Counted from the first letter of the stretch, positions 16,910 through 25,192 are shown. The stretch is DNA of 34,521 nucleotides from an uncultured bacterium (GCA_902774245.1 CACYHQ010000028.1:1-34521); one strand, 5' to 3'. Translations and numbers: made by a program. The notes: generated from the letters alone by a model not told the origin.

Positions 16910-16938
16910 ACATTAGCACATCCGCGCGTCCTTTTCAA
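16910..16938 (-). promoter_or_regulatory. Promoter for hisB
   Basis: On the minus strand: TTGAAA (16938-16933), 17-nt spacer, TAATGT (16915-16910), about 40 nt before the hisB ATG. Confidence 0.7.
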
Positions 16939-16989
16939 ACGTTTTCGGTCTTTTTTTACACCTTTTTCGCGCGTGTTTTCACTTTGGCG

Positions 16990-17018
16990 TTTGCATTCTT
17001 GCGTTTCAAATCTATATT
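16990..17018 (+). promoter_or_regulatory. Putative promoter for the secreted coiled-coil gene
   Basis: TTTGCA (16990-16995), 17-nt spacer, TATATT (17013-17018), about 65 nt before the ATG at 17082. Divergent from the hisB promoter. Confidence 0.5.
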
Positions 17019-17081
17019 TAACTGCGTATCTTTTTCCCGCGCTGAAAACGGCGCGGCAAACCCTATTTCCGGTGCATGACC

Positions 17082-17603
17082 ATGAAACATTTCTGTATTC
17101 TTCTGCTTTTCGCCATGACGGCGGTCCTGTCCGCCGCGGCAAAACCGGCCGCGACAGCCGCAACCGCCAAGCCCGCTGGAACCGCAAAACCGACGTCCGC
17201 GACAAACGCCAAGCCGGCGGGCTCCGTCCTGACCTCGATCTACAGCGCGAACCGTACACCGTCTGAGTTCGCCGAACCGGACAAGGCCGCGGACCTGATC
17301 AACCGCCGCGCCGAACTGGCGCAAAAGATCCAGAACGAACGCAAACGCATCCTGAAGGAGGACGACAAGGCGAAGGAGCTTTACGAGGAGATCATGCGCC
17401 TGAACCGTCAGCTCGCATCCCTGCTGGAAGCGAAGAAGTCCATGATCGAGCTGAATTCCCAGCTGCTGGAGCTCGACAGCGCCATTTCCAAGCTCAAACC
17501 CGCGCCCGCACCCGAAACGGAAGCTGCCCCCAAAGACGCGAAAAAAGAAGACGTCGGCAAAACCGACAGCGCAGATAAGGCCGGCAAAGCCGGAAAGGAG
17601 TGA
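17082..17603 (+). CDS. Secreted coiled-coil protein, function unknown
   Basis: The 173-aa product has a clear signal peptide ([19 protein letters not shown], cleavage near residue 20). An Ala/Thr/Pro/Lys-rich linker (21-50) follows, then a heptad-rich helical region from about 65 to 135 that should form a coiled coil, and a Lys/Ala/Asp/Glu-rich tail. No enzymatic motif is present. A periplasmic structural or scaffold role is possible but unproven. An ATG two codons upstream (17076) is an alternative start; neither has a convincing Shine-Dalgarno sequence. The stop at 17601-17603 lies just before the folD start, and the last codons supply AAAGGAG for it, so the genes are probably coupled. Confidence 0.68.
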   Translation: MKHFCILLLFAMTAVLSAAAKPAATAATAKPAGTAKPTSATNAKPAGSVLTSIYSANRTPSEFAEPDKAADLINRRAELAQKIQNERKRILKEDDKAKELYEEIMRLNRQLASLLEAKKSMIELNSQLLELDSAISKLKPAPAPETEAAPKDAKKEDVGKTDSADKAGKAGKE

Positions 17604-17609
17604 CCGATC

Positions 17610-18412
17610 ATGTCCGCCAACCTCATCAACGGCAACGCGTCGGCGAAGACCCGGCATCCCAGGTCTATGTCTCCCGCAAGGCGAAGAAATGCGCCGAACT
17701 CGGCATCCGCTCCGAAAAGATCGTGCTCCCCGCGGACACCACGGAAGCCGACCTCCTCGCGATCATCGCGAAGCTCAACGCCGATCCCTCCGTCCACGGC
17801 ATCCTCGTCCAGTCGCCCGTCCCGAAGCAGATCAATGAAAAGAGCGTCGTACTCGCCATCGACCCGGCGAAAGACGTCGACTGCTTCCACCCGGCCAACG
17901 TCGGACGCATGATGCTCGGCGACTTCTCCGGGTTCCTGCCCTGCACCCCGTGGGGCGTGACCGTACTGCTGGAACGTTCCGGCGTCGTCACGCGCGGGAA
18001 GAACGCCGTCGTGCTCGGCCGGTCCAACATCGTCGGCAAGCCCATGGCCGCCATGCTCGCCGCGAAGGCTCCGTTCGGCGACGCCACTGTCACCGTCTGT
18101 CACTCGCACACCCGCGACCTCGCCGCCGTCACGCTTCAGGCGGACATCATCGTCGCCGCCCTCGGCATCCCGCGTTTCCTGAAGGGCGACCAGGTGAAGG
18201 AAGGCGCCGTGGTGATCGACGTCGGTATCAACCGCATCCCGGATCCGGCGGCAAAAAACGGCTGCCGCCTCGTCGGCGACGTCGATTTCGATTCCGTCGC
18301 GGAGAAAGCCTCGCTCATCACCCCGGTCCCCGGCGGCGTCGGCCCCATGACCATCGCCATGCTCATGAAGAACACGCTCCGCGCCTGCCGCGCGGCGCTG
18401 AAGACCGCCTGA
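17610..18412 (+). pseudogene. folD: folD with internal deletion and frameshift near its 5' end
   Basis: Bifunctional methylenetetrahydrofolate dehydrogenase/cyclohydrolase, an otherwise well-conserved C1-metabolism enzyme. The expected start is the ATG at 17610, nine bases after AAAGGAG, reading [10 protein letters not shown] as in normal FolD. After about 10 codons the sequence jumps to the [10 protein letters not shown] block (17642 onward), but in another frame. About 30 residues of the usual N-terminus, some 91 bp, are missing. The rest is intact: catalytic-type Lys in [25 protein letters not shown], the nucleotide-binding [10 protein letters not shown], and [14 protein letters not shown] at 17600 could open the downstream frame into 270 codons, but it sits inside the ribosome binding site and gives an unrelated N-terminus. 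It is either inactivated or an assembly/sequencing error. Confidence 0.8.
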
Positions 18413-18452
18413 CCGGAGCCGGACCGGAGTTCCGCTCCACGAGGGACCGCGC

Positions 18453-19802
18453 ATGAATTTCCTGTTCAAGATCATCGCCATTCTGATCGGCATCTTCATC
18501 TGGAAAGCCGTCATGACGAGTTTCCGCAAGGCGAACAAGGCGATACACGACGACCAGGACGAGGGAAATGCCCCCGCGGCGAAACTTGACCTGGAGGGGC
18601 AGTGGCGCGAGGCGGCGAAACAGCTCGGCTGCGAATACGATCCCGGGACGTCGCCGGACGGGAAGGACGCTTCCATCACCGGAAGGTTTTCCGGCCATTC
18701 CGTCACCATCAAACGCTTCGGTCACAATTATGTCCGTTATTTCGTGGACTTCCGGAACCCGCCGGATTTCCACGTCTGCGTGGTCCGGGACCTGGAGTCG
18801 ATCGCCGAACGCATCCTGGACGGACACCCGGTCTTCCCCTCGAAGATGTTCTTCTCCTCCCAGGAACCGGATTTCTTCTGCTCCGCAGAATCCGAGGACG
18901 CGTTCGACCGATTTCTGAATACGCCGTCGAACCGGTCCGCCGTGCTCAACCTCGTCCGGCTCTTCCCCGCCGGGATGTTCAACAACGAGGGCGTTTCCGT
19001 GCGGCTTCGCGCCAACGCCCCGGACATTTCCGTCATCAGCAAAATGGCCGCCATCGCGAACGCGCTGGAATCCCCCTCGTCCGCGCCGATGCCCGACCTG
19101 ACGACCGTGCAGAAAAAAGACCTTCTCGCCGTGCCGCAGGATTTTTCGCCCGAGGTGCAGCTGGAAGAACCGGACACGCCCAAACGCCATCAGCCGCTTC
19201 CGGTCGACACGGTTTCGAAAACGGTCAGGATGCCGCTCCCCTCGAACACTCCGTTGTCCTCCCAGCGCACGACCGTCATCCGCATCTCCCCCGAGGCAAA
19301 ACGCACGAACGAATCCGACACGCCGAAAGCCGACGTCGTGCGGAGTTCGAGTTCGTCCTCCTCCCCCGCGCCCGCCCCTGCCGCGCCTCAGATTCAGCCG
19401 GAAACTGTCGTTCAAAAGCCCGATGTCGCCAACGATCTTACCGTCGAATCCGTCTGCACCGCGCTGTTCGGCAAGGCGTTCCCCGGCACGGAGGAACGCG
19501 CCGCGTTCGACGCGATGAAGGGACGCCGCGTCCGCTGGAGCGGCGAACTCCTGACGAGCATGCCGTTCAGCATGGATTTCGTGTTCGGCTCGCAGAAGGG
19601 CATCAAGGCGACATTCCTGATCTGCAAGCTCGCGCAGGGATCCGTCAAAGTCCAGATCAAGGCCGTCGCGGCGTTCCCGCCGGACAAACGCGAGGTTCTG
19701 GATTCAATGAAGGGGAAAATGATCCTCTTCGAGGGCGAAATCCTCAAATTCGAGCCGTTCGCGCGAGAGATTTATCTGGCCGATGCCTCAATCGTTTCCT
19801 GA
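18453..19802 (+). CDS. Membrane-anchored protein of unknown function
   Basis: A 449-aa protein with one N-terminal membrane anchor (residues 3-18, rich in Ile and Phe). A globular domain of about 45-215 follows, then a long low-complexity Pro/Ser/Thr/Ala linker (215-335) with an S7 run. A compact C-terminal domain (340-449) repeats the pattern MKGRRVRWSGEL and MKGKMILFEGEI. That alternation of beta-strand-like segments recalls an OB fold, but this is only an impression from the pattern. GAGGG precedes the ATG. It lies 40 bp after folD and may be in the same transcription unit. No family recognised. Confidence 0.72.
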   Translation: MNFLFKIIAILIGIFIWKAVMTSFRKANKAIHDDQDEGNAPAAKLDLEGQWREAAKQLGCEYDPGTSPDGKDASITGRFSGHSVTIKRFGHNYVRYFVDFRNPPDFHVCVVRDLESIAERILDGHPVFPSKMFFSSQEPDFFCSAESEDAFDRFLNTPSNRSAVLNLVRLFPAGMFNNEGVSVRLRANAPDISVISKMAAIANALESPSSAPMPDLTTVQKKDLLAVPQDFSPEVQLEEPDTPKRHQPLPVDTVSKTVRMPLPSNTPLSSQRTTVIRISPEAKRTNESDTPKADVVRSSSSSSSPAPAPAAPQIQPETVVQKPDVANDLTVESVCTALFGKAFPGTEERAAFDAMKGRRVRWSGELLTSMPFSMDFVFGSQKGIKATFLICKLAQGSVKVQIKAVAAFPPDKREVLDSMKGKMILFEGEILKFEPFAREIYLADASIVS

Positions 19803-19839
19803 TTCCCGGGCGCATCGCGTTTTTCTACGTGAATTCCAC

Positions 19840-19867
19840 TTGAAATGCGCCGGAAATATGCTATAAT
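19840..19867 (+). promoter_or_regulatory. Strong promoter for the cstA-AKR fusion gene
   Basis: TTGAAA (19840-19845), 16-nt spacer, perfect TATAAT (19862-19867). The ATG is at 19973, leaving a leader of roughly 100 nt. Confidence 0.78.
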
Positions 19868-19972
19868 ATCATATTACAAACGCAAAAACAACATTCGCGG
19901 CATATTCCGCGGCCGGCGACCCCGCCTCGAAACACACGGTTCCCGCCGGTTTCAACCCCATGAGGCACTGTT

Positions 19973-22486
19973 ATGAATCTCTTTCTCGGCGGCATCGTGT
20001 TTCTGGTACTCGGATATTTCGTGTACGGCAAACTGGTGGAAAATATCTTCGGTCCTGACGACCGCGAGACGCCCGCGGTGAAGCTTGCCGACGGTACGGA
20101 CTATGTGATACTGCCGCGCTGGAAAAACATGCTGATCCAGCTGCTGAACATCGCCGGCATCGGCCCGGTGATCGGCGTGATCCTCGGCATCAAGTTCGGC
20201 ATCGTCGCGCTCGTCATCATCCCGCTCGGCTGCGTCCTCATGGGCGCGGTGCACGACATGGCCGCCGGCATGATGTCGATCCGCGACAAGGGTGCGAACC
20301 TGCCGAAGATCGTGCATAAAAACCTCGGCATGGGATACAACGTCTTCTTCGAGTGGTTCATGGTGGTACTGCTTCTGCTCGTGGTCGCGGTCTTCATCAA
20401 CGTCCCGGCCAACCTCATCAATACGACCGTGCAGGAATTCAGCACCCCGGCCGATCCTGTCGCCGCCTCGGCGTACGAGCCGGAGAATTACTTCTGGGTG
20501 GCGGTCGTCGCCATCTTCTGCTATTATGTCATCGCCACGATGTTCCCGGTCGACAAGATTATTGGCAAGGTCTATCCGTTCTTCGGCCTCATGCTTCTGG
20601 TCGGCACCCTCGCCATTTTCTTCGCCCTGCTCGTCGCCGGATTCAAGGAACCCAGCATCATGCAGGAAAGCAAGGCGTTCCAGCTCCAGAAGTTCAACCC
20701 GGACACCGCGCCTGTCTTCCCGCTGCTCTTCGTGACCATCGCATGCGGCATCATCTCCGGGTTCCACGCCACACAGTCGCCGATCATCGCCCGCACGATG
20801 AAGTCCGAACGCGAGGCGCGCACCGACTTCTACGGCATGATGATCGTGGAAGGCATCATCGCCATGATCTGGGCGGTCGGCGGTCTCGCCATCTACAACC
20901 TGAAACCGGAATTCATGTCGAAGAGCGGCCCTGTGGTGCTCTGCGAGATCACGACCCATTTCCTCGGATCCTGGATGGGCACGATCACCGTGCTGGCGGT
21001 CGTGATCCTGGCCGTCACGAGCGGCGACACCGCGCTCCGCAGCACGCGCCTCAGCCTCGCCGAAATGCTCCACATCCCGCAGCAGAATTTCCTGCCCCGC
21101 TTCCTGACCTGCCTGCCGCTGATCGTCCTTGTGGCCGGTCTGCTCTACTGGTCCAACACCGACGCAAAATCGTTCAACAAGCTCTGGAACTACTTCGCCT
21201 GGGGCAACCAGGTGCTCGCCGCCACCACGCTGATGGCCGGTACCGTGTGGTTGCTCCGCAGAGGAAAAAAGGTCGGTTCGATCATCACGCTGCTCCCCGG
21301 CATGTTCATGACCGCCGTCGTCGTCACGTTCATCTTCTGGACGTCCGGCAAGAACGGACAGCCCGCAGGGCTTTTCTTCTTCATGCGCAGCGGCGGTCTG
21401 CCGTACGGCACATCCGTCGCGATCGGCGTCATAGCCGCGGTGGGATTCGCCGTTTTCGTCCTGCGTCAGGGCAAAAAACCTGATCCGCTGATCGACTACA
21501 CCCCGGCGGCGGAACGGTATACCGACATGGAATTCCGTCACTGCGGCAGCACCGGACTCCAGCTCCCGAAGGTCTCCCTCGGCTTGTGGCATAACTTCGG
21601 CGCCAAGGACAACTTCGACACCGCGCACGGCATGGTCTGGGACGCGTTCGACCACGGCATCACGCACTTCGACCTCGCGAACAACTACGGACCGCCGGCC
21701 GGCAGCGCGGAGGAAACGTTCGGAAAGATCCTGAAGGCCGACTTCACCGGCAAACTGCGCGACGAACTCATCATCTCCACCAAGGCGGGCTACACCATGT
21801 GGCCCGGCCCGTACGGAGATTTCGGCAGCCGCAAATACCTGATCGCCAGTTGTGACCAGAGCCTGAAACGCCTCGGACTCGACTATGTCGACATCTTCTA
21901 CCATCACCGCATGGACCCGAACACCCCCGTCGAGGAATCCATGCTCGCCCTCGACCAGATCGTGCGTTCCGGACGCGCCCTCTACGCCGGCATCTCGAAC
22001 TACTCGCCCGAGCGCGCCCGCGAGGCGCTCGCCATTCTCCGCGAGCTCAAGACGCCGACCGTGCTCCATCAGGTGCGCTACAACATGTTCGACCGCAAAT
22101 GCGAAAACGACGGCTCGTTCGACGTCATGAAGGAATTCGGCGTCGGCGGCATCGTCTTCTCGCCGATGGCGCAGGGCCTGCTCACGAACCGCTACATGGA
22201 CGGCATCCCGGAGGATTCCCGCATGACGCGCAGAATATTCCTGAAGCCGGATGCGCTCACGCCGGAAAGAAAGGAAATGATCAGAAAACTGAACGAGCTC
22301 GCGCAGAAACGCGGCCAGAGTCTGGCATCCATGTCCATCGCCTGGGTGCTGCGTCAGGACGCCGTCACGTCCGCTCTGATCGGCGCCAGCCGCACCAGCC
22401 AGATCAACGATATCCTGGACGGTCTGGACAGGAATCCGACGTTCACTGCGGAAGAACTGAAGGAGATCGACGCGATCCTCGGCTGA
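19973..22486 (+). CDS. Fusion of CstA-type carbon-starvation transporter with YghZ-type aldo-keto reductase
   Basis: One uninterrupted 837-codon frame. Residues 1 to about 505 form a CstA-family membrane transporter (CstA and BtsT import pyruvate; peptide transport is also reported). The marks are LADGTDYVILPRW, LLNIAGIGPVIGVILG, HDMAAGMMSIRDKG, GIISGFHATQSPIIARTM and SGDTALRSTRLSLAEML, with over ten helices. Residues from about 510 form a complete aldo-keto reductase close to E. coli YghZ (L-glyceraldehyde-3-phosphate/methylglyoxal reductase). Its catalytic tetrad is D567, Y572, K604 and H645, and IGASRTSQ near the end would contact NADPH. The linker DPLIDYTPAAERY joins them without a stop. 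An internal ATG (21527) exists, but no Shine-Dalgarno sequence precedes it and the AKR homology begins before it. A strong promoter lies upstream. It could also be an assembly-made fusion. Confidence 0.85.
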   Translation: MNLFLGGIVFLVLGYFVYGKLVENIFGPDDRETPAVKLADGTDYVILPRWKNMLIQLLNIAGIGPVIGVILGIKFGIVALVIIPLGCVLMGAVHDMAAGMMSIRDKGANLPKIVHKNLGMGYNVFFEWFMVVLLLLVVAVFINVPANLINTTVQEFSTPADPVAASAYEPENYFWVAVVAIFCYYVIATMFPVDKIIGKVYPFFGLMLLVGTLAIFFALLVAGFKEPSIMQESKAFQLQKFNPDTAPVFPLLFVTIACGIISGFHATQSPIIARTMKSEREARTDFYGMMIVEGIIAMIWAVGGLAIYNLKPEFMSKSGPVVLCEITTHFLGSWMGTITVLAVVILAVTSGDTALRSTRLSLAEMLHIPQQNFLPRFLTCLPLIVLVAGLLYWSNTDAKSFNKLWNYFAWGNQVLAATTLMAGTVWLLRRGKKVGSIITLLPGMFMTAVVVTFIFWTSGKNGQPAGLFFFMRSGGLPYGTSVAIGVIAAVGFAVFVLRQGKKPDPLIDYTPAAERYTDMEFRHCGSTGLQLPKVSLGLWHNFGAKDNFDTAHGMVWDAFDHGITHFDLANNYGPPAGSAEETFGKILKADFTGKLRDELIISTKAGYTMWPGPYGDFGSRKYLIASCDQSLKRLGLDYVDIFYHHRMDPNTPVEESMLALDQIVRSGRALYAGISNYSPERAREALAILRELKTPTVLHQVRYNMFDRKCENDGSFDVMKEFGVGGIVFSPMAQGLLTNRYMDGIPEDSRMTRRIFLKPDALTPERKEMIRKLNELAQKRGQSLASMSIAWVLRQDAVTSALIGASRTSQINDILDGLDRNPTFTAEELKEIDAILG

Positions 22487-22592
22487 ACCGCGCTGCGTTC
22501 CGATGGTCCCGGCGGCGGCGAGCTCCCTGTCCGTCGCTCCGGAGACCGTTCCGCACCGCGCACATTTTTTCCGCTTTTTTCTCTGAAACGGC

Positions 22593-22620
22593 TTGATTTT
22601 CACCGGAAAAAGCGTAAAGT
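22593..22620 (+). promoter_or_regulatory. Putative promoter upstream of the structured leader
   Basis: TTGATT (22593-22598), 16-nt spacer, TAAAGT (22615-22620), followed by ATATAACA. The preceding GCTTGATTTT context matches other promoters in the window. Confidence 0.5.
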
Positions 22621-22630
22621 ATATAACAGA

Positions 22631-22654
22631 GGCGTTCCGGTATTCCCGGACGCC
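22631..22654 (+). ncRNA. First hairpin of a structured leader or small RNA
   Basis: GGCGTTCCGG (22631-22640) pairs with CCGGACGCC (22646-22654), 9 bp with one bulged T and a 5-nt loop. It begins about 10 nt after the putative -10 element, so it would lie at the very 5' end of the transcript. No known riboswitch consensus recognised. Confidence 0.4.
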
Positions 22655-22671
22655 GACAGAATCCGCACTCC

Positions 22672-22723
22672 TGAGGCAGCAGGGTTTTACCCTCCCTTTT
22701 TCCCTGCCGCCTCACTTCTTTTT
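22672..22723 (+). terminator. Terminator-like hairpin in the leader of the 22754 gene
   Basis: TGAGGC-A-GCAGGG (22672-22684) pairs with CCCTGC-C-GCCTCA (22702-22714), 12 bp with a single central mismatch, followed by CTTCTTTTT (22715-22723). It lies 30 nt before the next ATG. It may end the fusion-gene transcript, end a small RNA, or act as an attenuator. Confidence 0.6.
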
Positions 22724-22753
22724 AAAACGGCTCCTCTTCAACCGGACCTGACC

Positions 22754-23239
22754 ATGGACCTGCCTTTTCACCCGAGTCTTCTCCCAACGCTGGCGCTGGC
22801 GGCGATCTCAATCCCCGCGGCGGCGATTCTGCGCCGCACCGTGCGGAAGGAATACCGTTCGCTCCTGCCGTGGCTGCTGCTCTGGGGAACGCTCTGCACC
22901 ATCCCGGCTCTGATGTTCGCGCTCCTGTGCCTGCCGGGTTTCGGCGAGGCGGCGGACTGGCTGAACGAATCCATCGCCGGAGACCGAATCGAGATCGTGG
23001 CGGGGATCGCGGGCGTCCTGCCGGGGCTGCTGTGGGACGATGCCGCCGAACGCATCGAACAGAACCGTCCGCCGCTTTTCGGACTGCCTGCGCCGATTCT
23101 GCGCGCACTTTCGATCACCGTGCTGACGATCCTGATCCTGATCCCGTACGGATTCCTGTTCGGACGGCAGACCGCGGACGCTCCGGCGCAGACGGAATCC
23201 GTTTCCGCCACAGTCTCCGCCCCGGACACGGCGGACTGA
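22754..23239 (+). CDS. Small integral membrane protein, function unknown
   Basis: A 161-aa hydrophobic protein with about four membrane segments (roughly 9-27, 37-61, 78-95 and 113-137) and an Ala/Thr/Ser/Asp-rich hydrophilic tail. Between segments 3 and 4 is a charged loop DDAAERIEQNRPP. No family or catalytic motif recognised. The ATG is at 22754. It is preceded by a 130-nt leader with two strong hairpins, the second terminator-like. It is followed by a separate promoter for tsaD, so it appears to be a single-gene unit. Confidence 0.68.
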   Translation: MDLPFHPSLLPTLALAAISIPAAAILRRTVRKEYRSLLPWLLLWGTLCTIPALMFALLCLPGFGEAADWLNESIAGDRIEIVAGIAGVLPGLLWDDAAERIEQNRPPLFGLPAPILRALSITVLTILILIPYGFLFGRQTADAPAQTESVSATVSAPDTAD

Positions 23240-23287
23240 ATCATCGCGCCCGATTGCCGGATTCCGCGCGCTTTTTCGCGTTCCGGC

Positions 23288-23316
23288 TTGATTTCCGCCT
23301 CGGCAAATGCTATATT
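23288..23316 (+). promoter_or_regulatory. Promoter for tsaD
   Basis: TTGATT (23288-23293), 17-nt spacer, TATATT (23311-23316), about 57 nt before the ATG at 23373. Confidence 0.7.
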
Positions 23317-23372
23317 AATTGATTGCATGTGAACACAATAACCATATCGGAACAACGCGAGGCAAACAGACC

Positions 23373-24461
23373 ATGAGCTTGATTCTGGGGATCGAATCCA
23401 GCTGCGACGAAACCGCCGTGGCGGTCGTGGAGGACGGACGCAACGTCCTTTCCAACGCAGTGGCGTCCCAAATCGCCAAACACGCCCCGTACGGCGGCGT
23501 GATCCCGGAACTTGCCGCGCGCGCCCACCTGACCGCGGTCTGCCCCACGCTGGACGAGGCGCTGAAGACGGCGGGCGTGACGCTGGACGACCTCGACGCC
23601 GTGGCGGTGACGCATGCCCCCGGCCTGATCCCGGCACTGCTCGTCGGTCTCAATTTCGCCAAGGGGATCGCAGCCTCGCACAACCTGCCGCTGATCCCGA
23701 TCAACCATTTCTCCGCGCACATCTACGGCGCATTCCTTGAACAGGATTCCATCGTCTTCGGCGACCCCGACCTCTTCCCGATGCTCGCAGTGGTCGTCTC
23801 CGGCGGCCACACCGCGCTGGTCGTGGTCGGCAGTGACGGCAGGATGACGCTCGCCGGGACCACGCTCGACGACGCCGCGGGCGAAGCGTTCGACAAGGCC
23901 GCAAAGATCCTCGACCTCGGCTACCCCGGCGGCCCGGTGATCGAACGCCTCGCGAGGAACGGCGACCCGCACGCGGTGAACTTCCCGCGTTCCCTGACGC
24001 CCTCGTCCGGCAAACCCGTCGCGCCGGAGAACCGGTTCCACTTCAGTTTCAGCGGCGTGAAAACCGCCCTGCTCTACCATGTGAAGAACCTCGGCGGCGT
24101 GGAGAACATCCGCGACCAGGTCCTGTTCGACATCCTCGCGTCCTATCAGGAGGCCATCGTGGACGTGCTGTGCAGAAAGGCGTTCGACGCCGCGCAGTAT
24201 TTCAACGTCCGTTCCATCGTGCTCGCCGGCGGCGTCGCCTGCAACGGTGCGCTCCGCGAACGCTTCCAGGCCACGGTCCCCGCCCGCTACCGTGCCGTCC
24301 TTCCGCTCAAAAAATACTGCACGGACAATGCCGCCATGGTCGGCGGTCTGGGCTGGCATTACTGGAAACGCGGCGTGACCGCGGAGCCGGAACTCGACGC
24401 GCAGGCGCGCCTGCCGCTCAACCAGACCATCCCGATCTGGTTCGACAAGGTACAGCCGTGA
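23373..24461 (+). CDS. tsaD: tRNA N6-adenosine threonylcarbamoyltransferase TsaD
   Basis: It transfers the threonylcarbamoyl group to A37 of tRNAs reading ANN codons, with TsaB and TsaE as usual bacterial partners. The 362 residues match the Kae1/YgjD family: GIESSCDETAVAVV at 6-19, ELAARAHL near 46, and the metal-binding NHFSAHIYG at 111-119 (H112, H116). VVSGGHT, FSFSGVKTALLY and GGVACNGALRE also occur. The open frame extends 54 bases upstream, but the ATG at 23373 gives the family N-terminus and has GAGG upstream. The stop overlaps the GTG start of the HAD phosphatase gene (GTGA), so the two are translationally coupled. tsaB and tsaE are not in the window. Confidence 0.95.
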   Translation: MSLILGIESSCDETAVAVVEDGRNVLSNAVASQIAKHAPYGGVIPELAARAHLTAVCPTLDEALKTAGVTLDDLDAVAVTHAPGLIPALLVGLNFAKGIAASHNLPLIPINHFSAHIYGAFLEQDSIVFGDPDLFPMLAVVVSGGHTALVVVGSDGRMTLAGTTLDDAAGEAFDKAAKILDLGYPGGPVIERLARNGDPHAVNFPRSLTPSSGKPVAPENRFHFSFSGVKTALLYHVKNLGGVENIRDQVLFDILASYQEAIVDVLCRKAFDAAQYFNVRSIVLAGGVACNGALRERFQATVPARYRAVLPLKKYCTDNAAMVGGLGWHYWKRGVTAEPELDAQARLPLNQTIPIWFDKVQP

Positions 24462-25105
24462 ACGCAACCGTCGCGTTCGACATGGACGGCACACTGATCG
24501 ACTCCGCCGCGGACATCGGAGCCGCCGTCAACCGCATGCGCGTGTCCTTCGGACTGAAAGAACTTCCGCGCGAAGCCGTCGTGCGCATGGTCGGCAGCGG
24601 CGCGCGCGTGCTGGTGGCGCGGGCTCTGGCGGACACGCCCGGCGCGGATCTGGACGAGGCATTCCGGCGGTACCGTCACGAGTACGATACGCATCTCATC
24701 GTCGAAACGCGTCTCTATCCCGGCGTTCGTGACACATTAGAAGCGCTGAAAGCCGCCGGATTCCGTCTGGCGGTCTTCACGAACAAGCCCTACGGCTCCA
24801 CATGTTTTATCCTGAAGGGGCTGGGAATCGACGCATTCTTCTCCGCCGTGGTCGGCGCCGACTCCGGATTCCCGCTGAAACCCGAACCCGACGCTTTATA
24901 TCATATCCTGAAAGATACGGGCACGAATGCCGCCGGATCGTGGATGGTCGGCGACAACTGGACGGACATCGACTCTGGACATGCCGCCGGATTCCGCACC
25001 GCTTATTGCTCTTATGGTTACGGCGCGCCGGACAAAAATCAGCCGGATGCGGTCTGTGCATCGATGGATGCCGTAAAAAGGGCTATCATTGATGCAAATA
25101 AATAA
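24458..25105 (+). CDS. HAD-superfamily phosphatase, phosphoglycolate phosphatase (Gph)-like
   Basis: A 215-aa haloacid-dehalogenase-type phosphatase. Motif I is FDMDGTLID with the nucleophile D8 and D10. Motif II is FTNK (T108), motif III is K142 in LKPEPDALYHIL, and motif IV is GDNWTDID at 165-172. A four-helix cap (about 15-85) is of the phosphoglycolate-phosphatase/PpaX type. The substrate is a small phosphate ester; glycolate phosphate is likely but not certain. The start is a GTG overlapping the tsaD stop, since this point gives the short N-terminus expected just before motif I. AAGG lies upstream. Confidence 0.88.
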   Translation: MNATVAFDMDGTLIDSAADIGAAVNRMRVSFGLKELPREAVVRMVGSGARVLVARALADTPGADLDEAFRRYRHEYDTHLIVETRLYPGVRDTLEALKAAGFRLAVFTNKPYGSTCFILKGLGIDAFFSAVVGADSGFPLKPEPDALYHILKDTGTNAAGSWMVGDNWTDIDSGHAAGFRTAYCSYGYGAPDKNQPDAVCASMDAVKRAIIDANK

Positions 25106-25163
25106 AAAACATGGAAAAACACGCTTTTTTTCAAAAAAAAACGCACTTTCGACGGTTTTCCTC

Positions 25164-25192
25164 TTGTCATTTTCGATGACATGAGGTATAAT
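25164..25192 (+). promoter_or_regulatory. Strong promoter with palindromic operator for the prepilin-like gene
   Basis: TTGTCA (25164-25169), 17-nt spacer, perfect TATAAT (25187-25192). A perfect inverted repeat TGTCAT-N5-ATGACA (25165-25181) covers the -35 box and the upper spacer, a position suited to a repressor. The upstream 25106-25160 stretch is AT-rich with A and T runs and no other clear signal. Confidence 0.75.

Noticed and set aside
17600..17641. Functional folD from a GTG at 17600
   Set aside because: The GTG lies within the ribosome binding site and yields a non-homologous N-terminus lacking the first strand and helix of FolD.
21527..22486. Separate aldo-keto reductase gene starting at the internal ATG
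   Set aside because: No Shine-Dalgarno sequence or stop codon precedes it, and family similarity (YTPAAERY) starts upstream of this Met in the same frame.
19952..22603. Very long open frame on the minus strand opposite the CstA-AKR gene
   Set aside because: It mirrors the codon-position bias of the plus-strand gene, has an unnatural His/Asp/Arg-rich composition and no recognisable domain. Many similar antisense frames occur across this GC-rich window.
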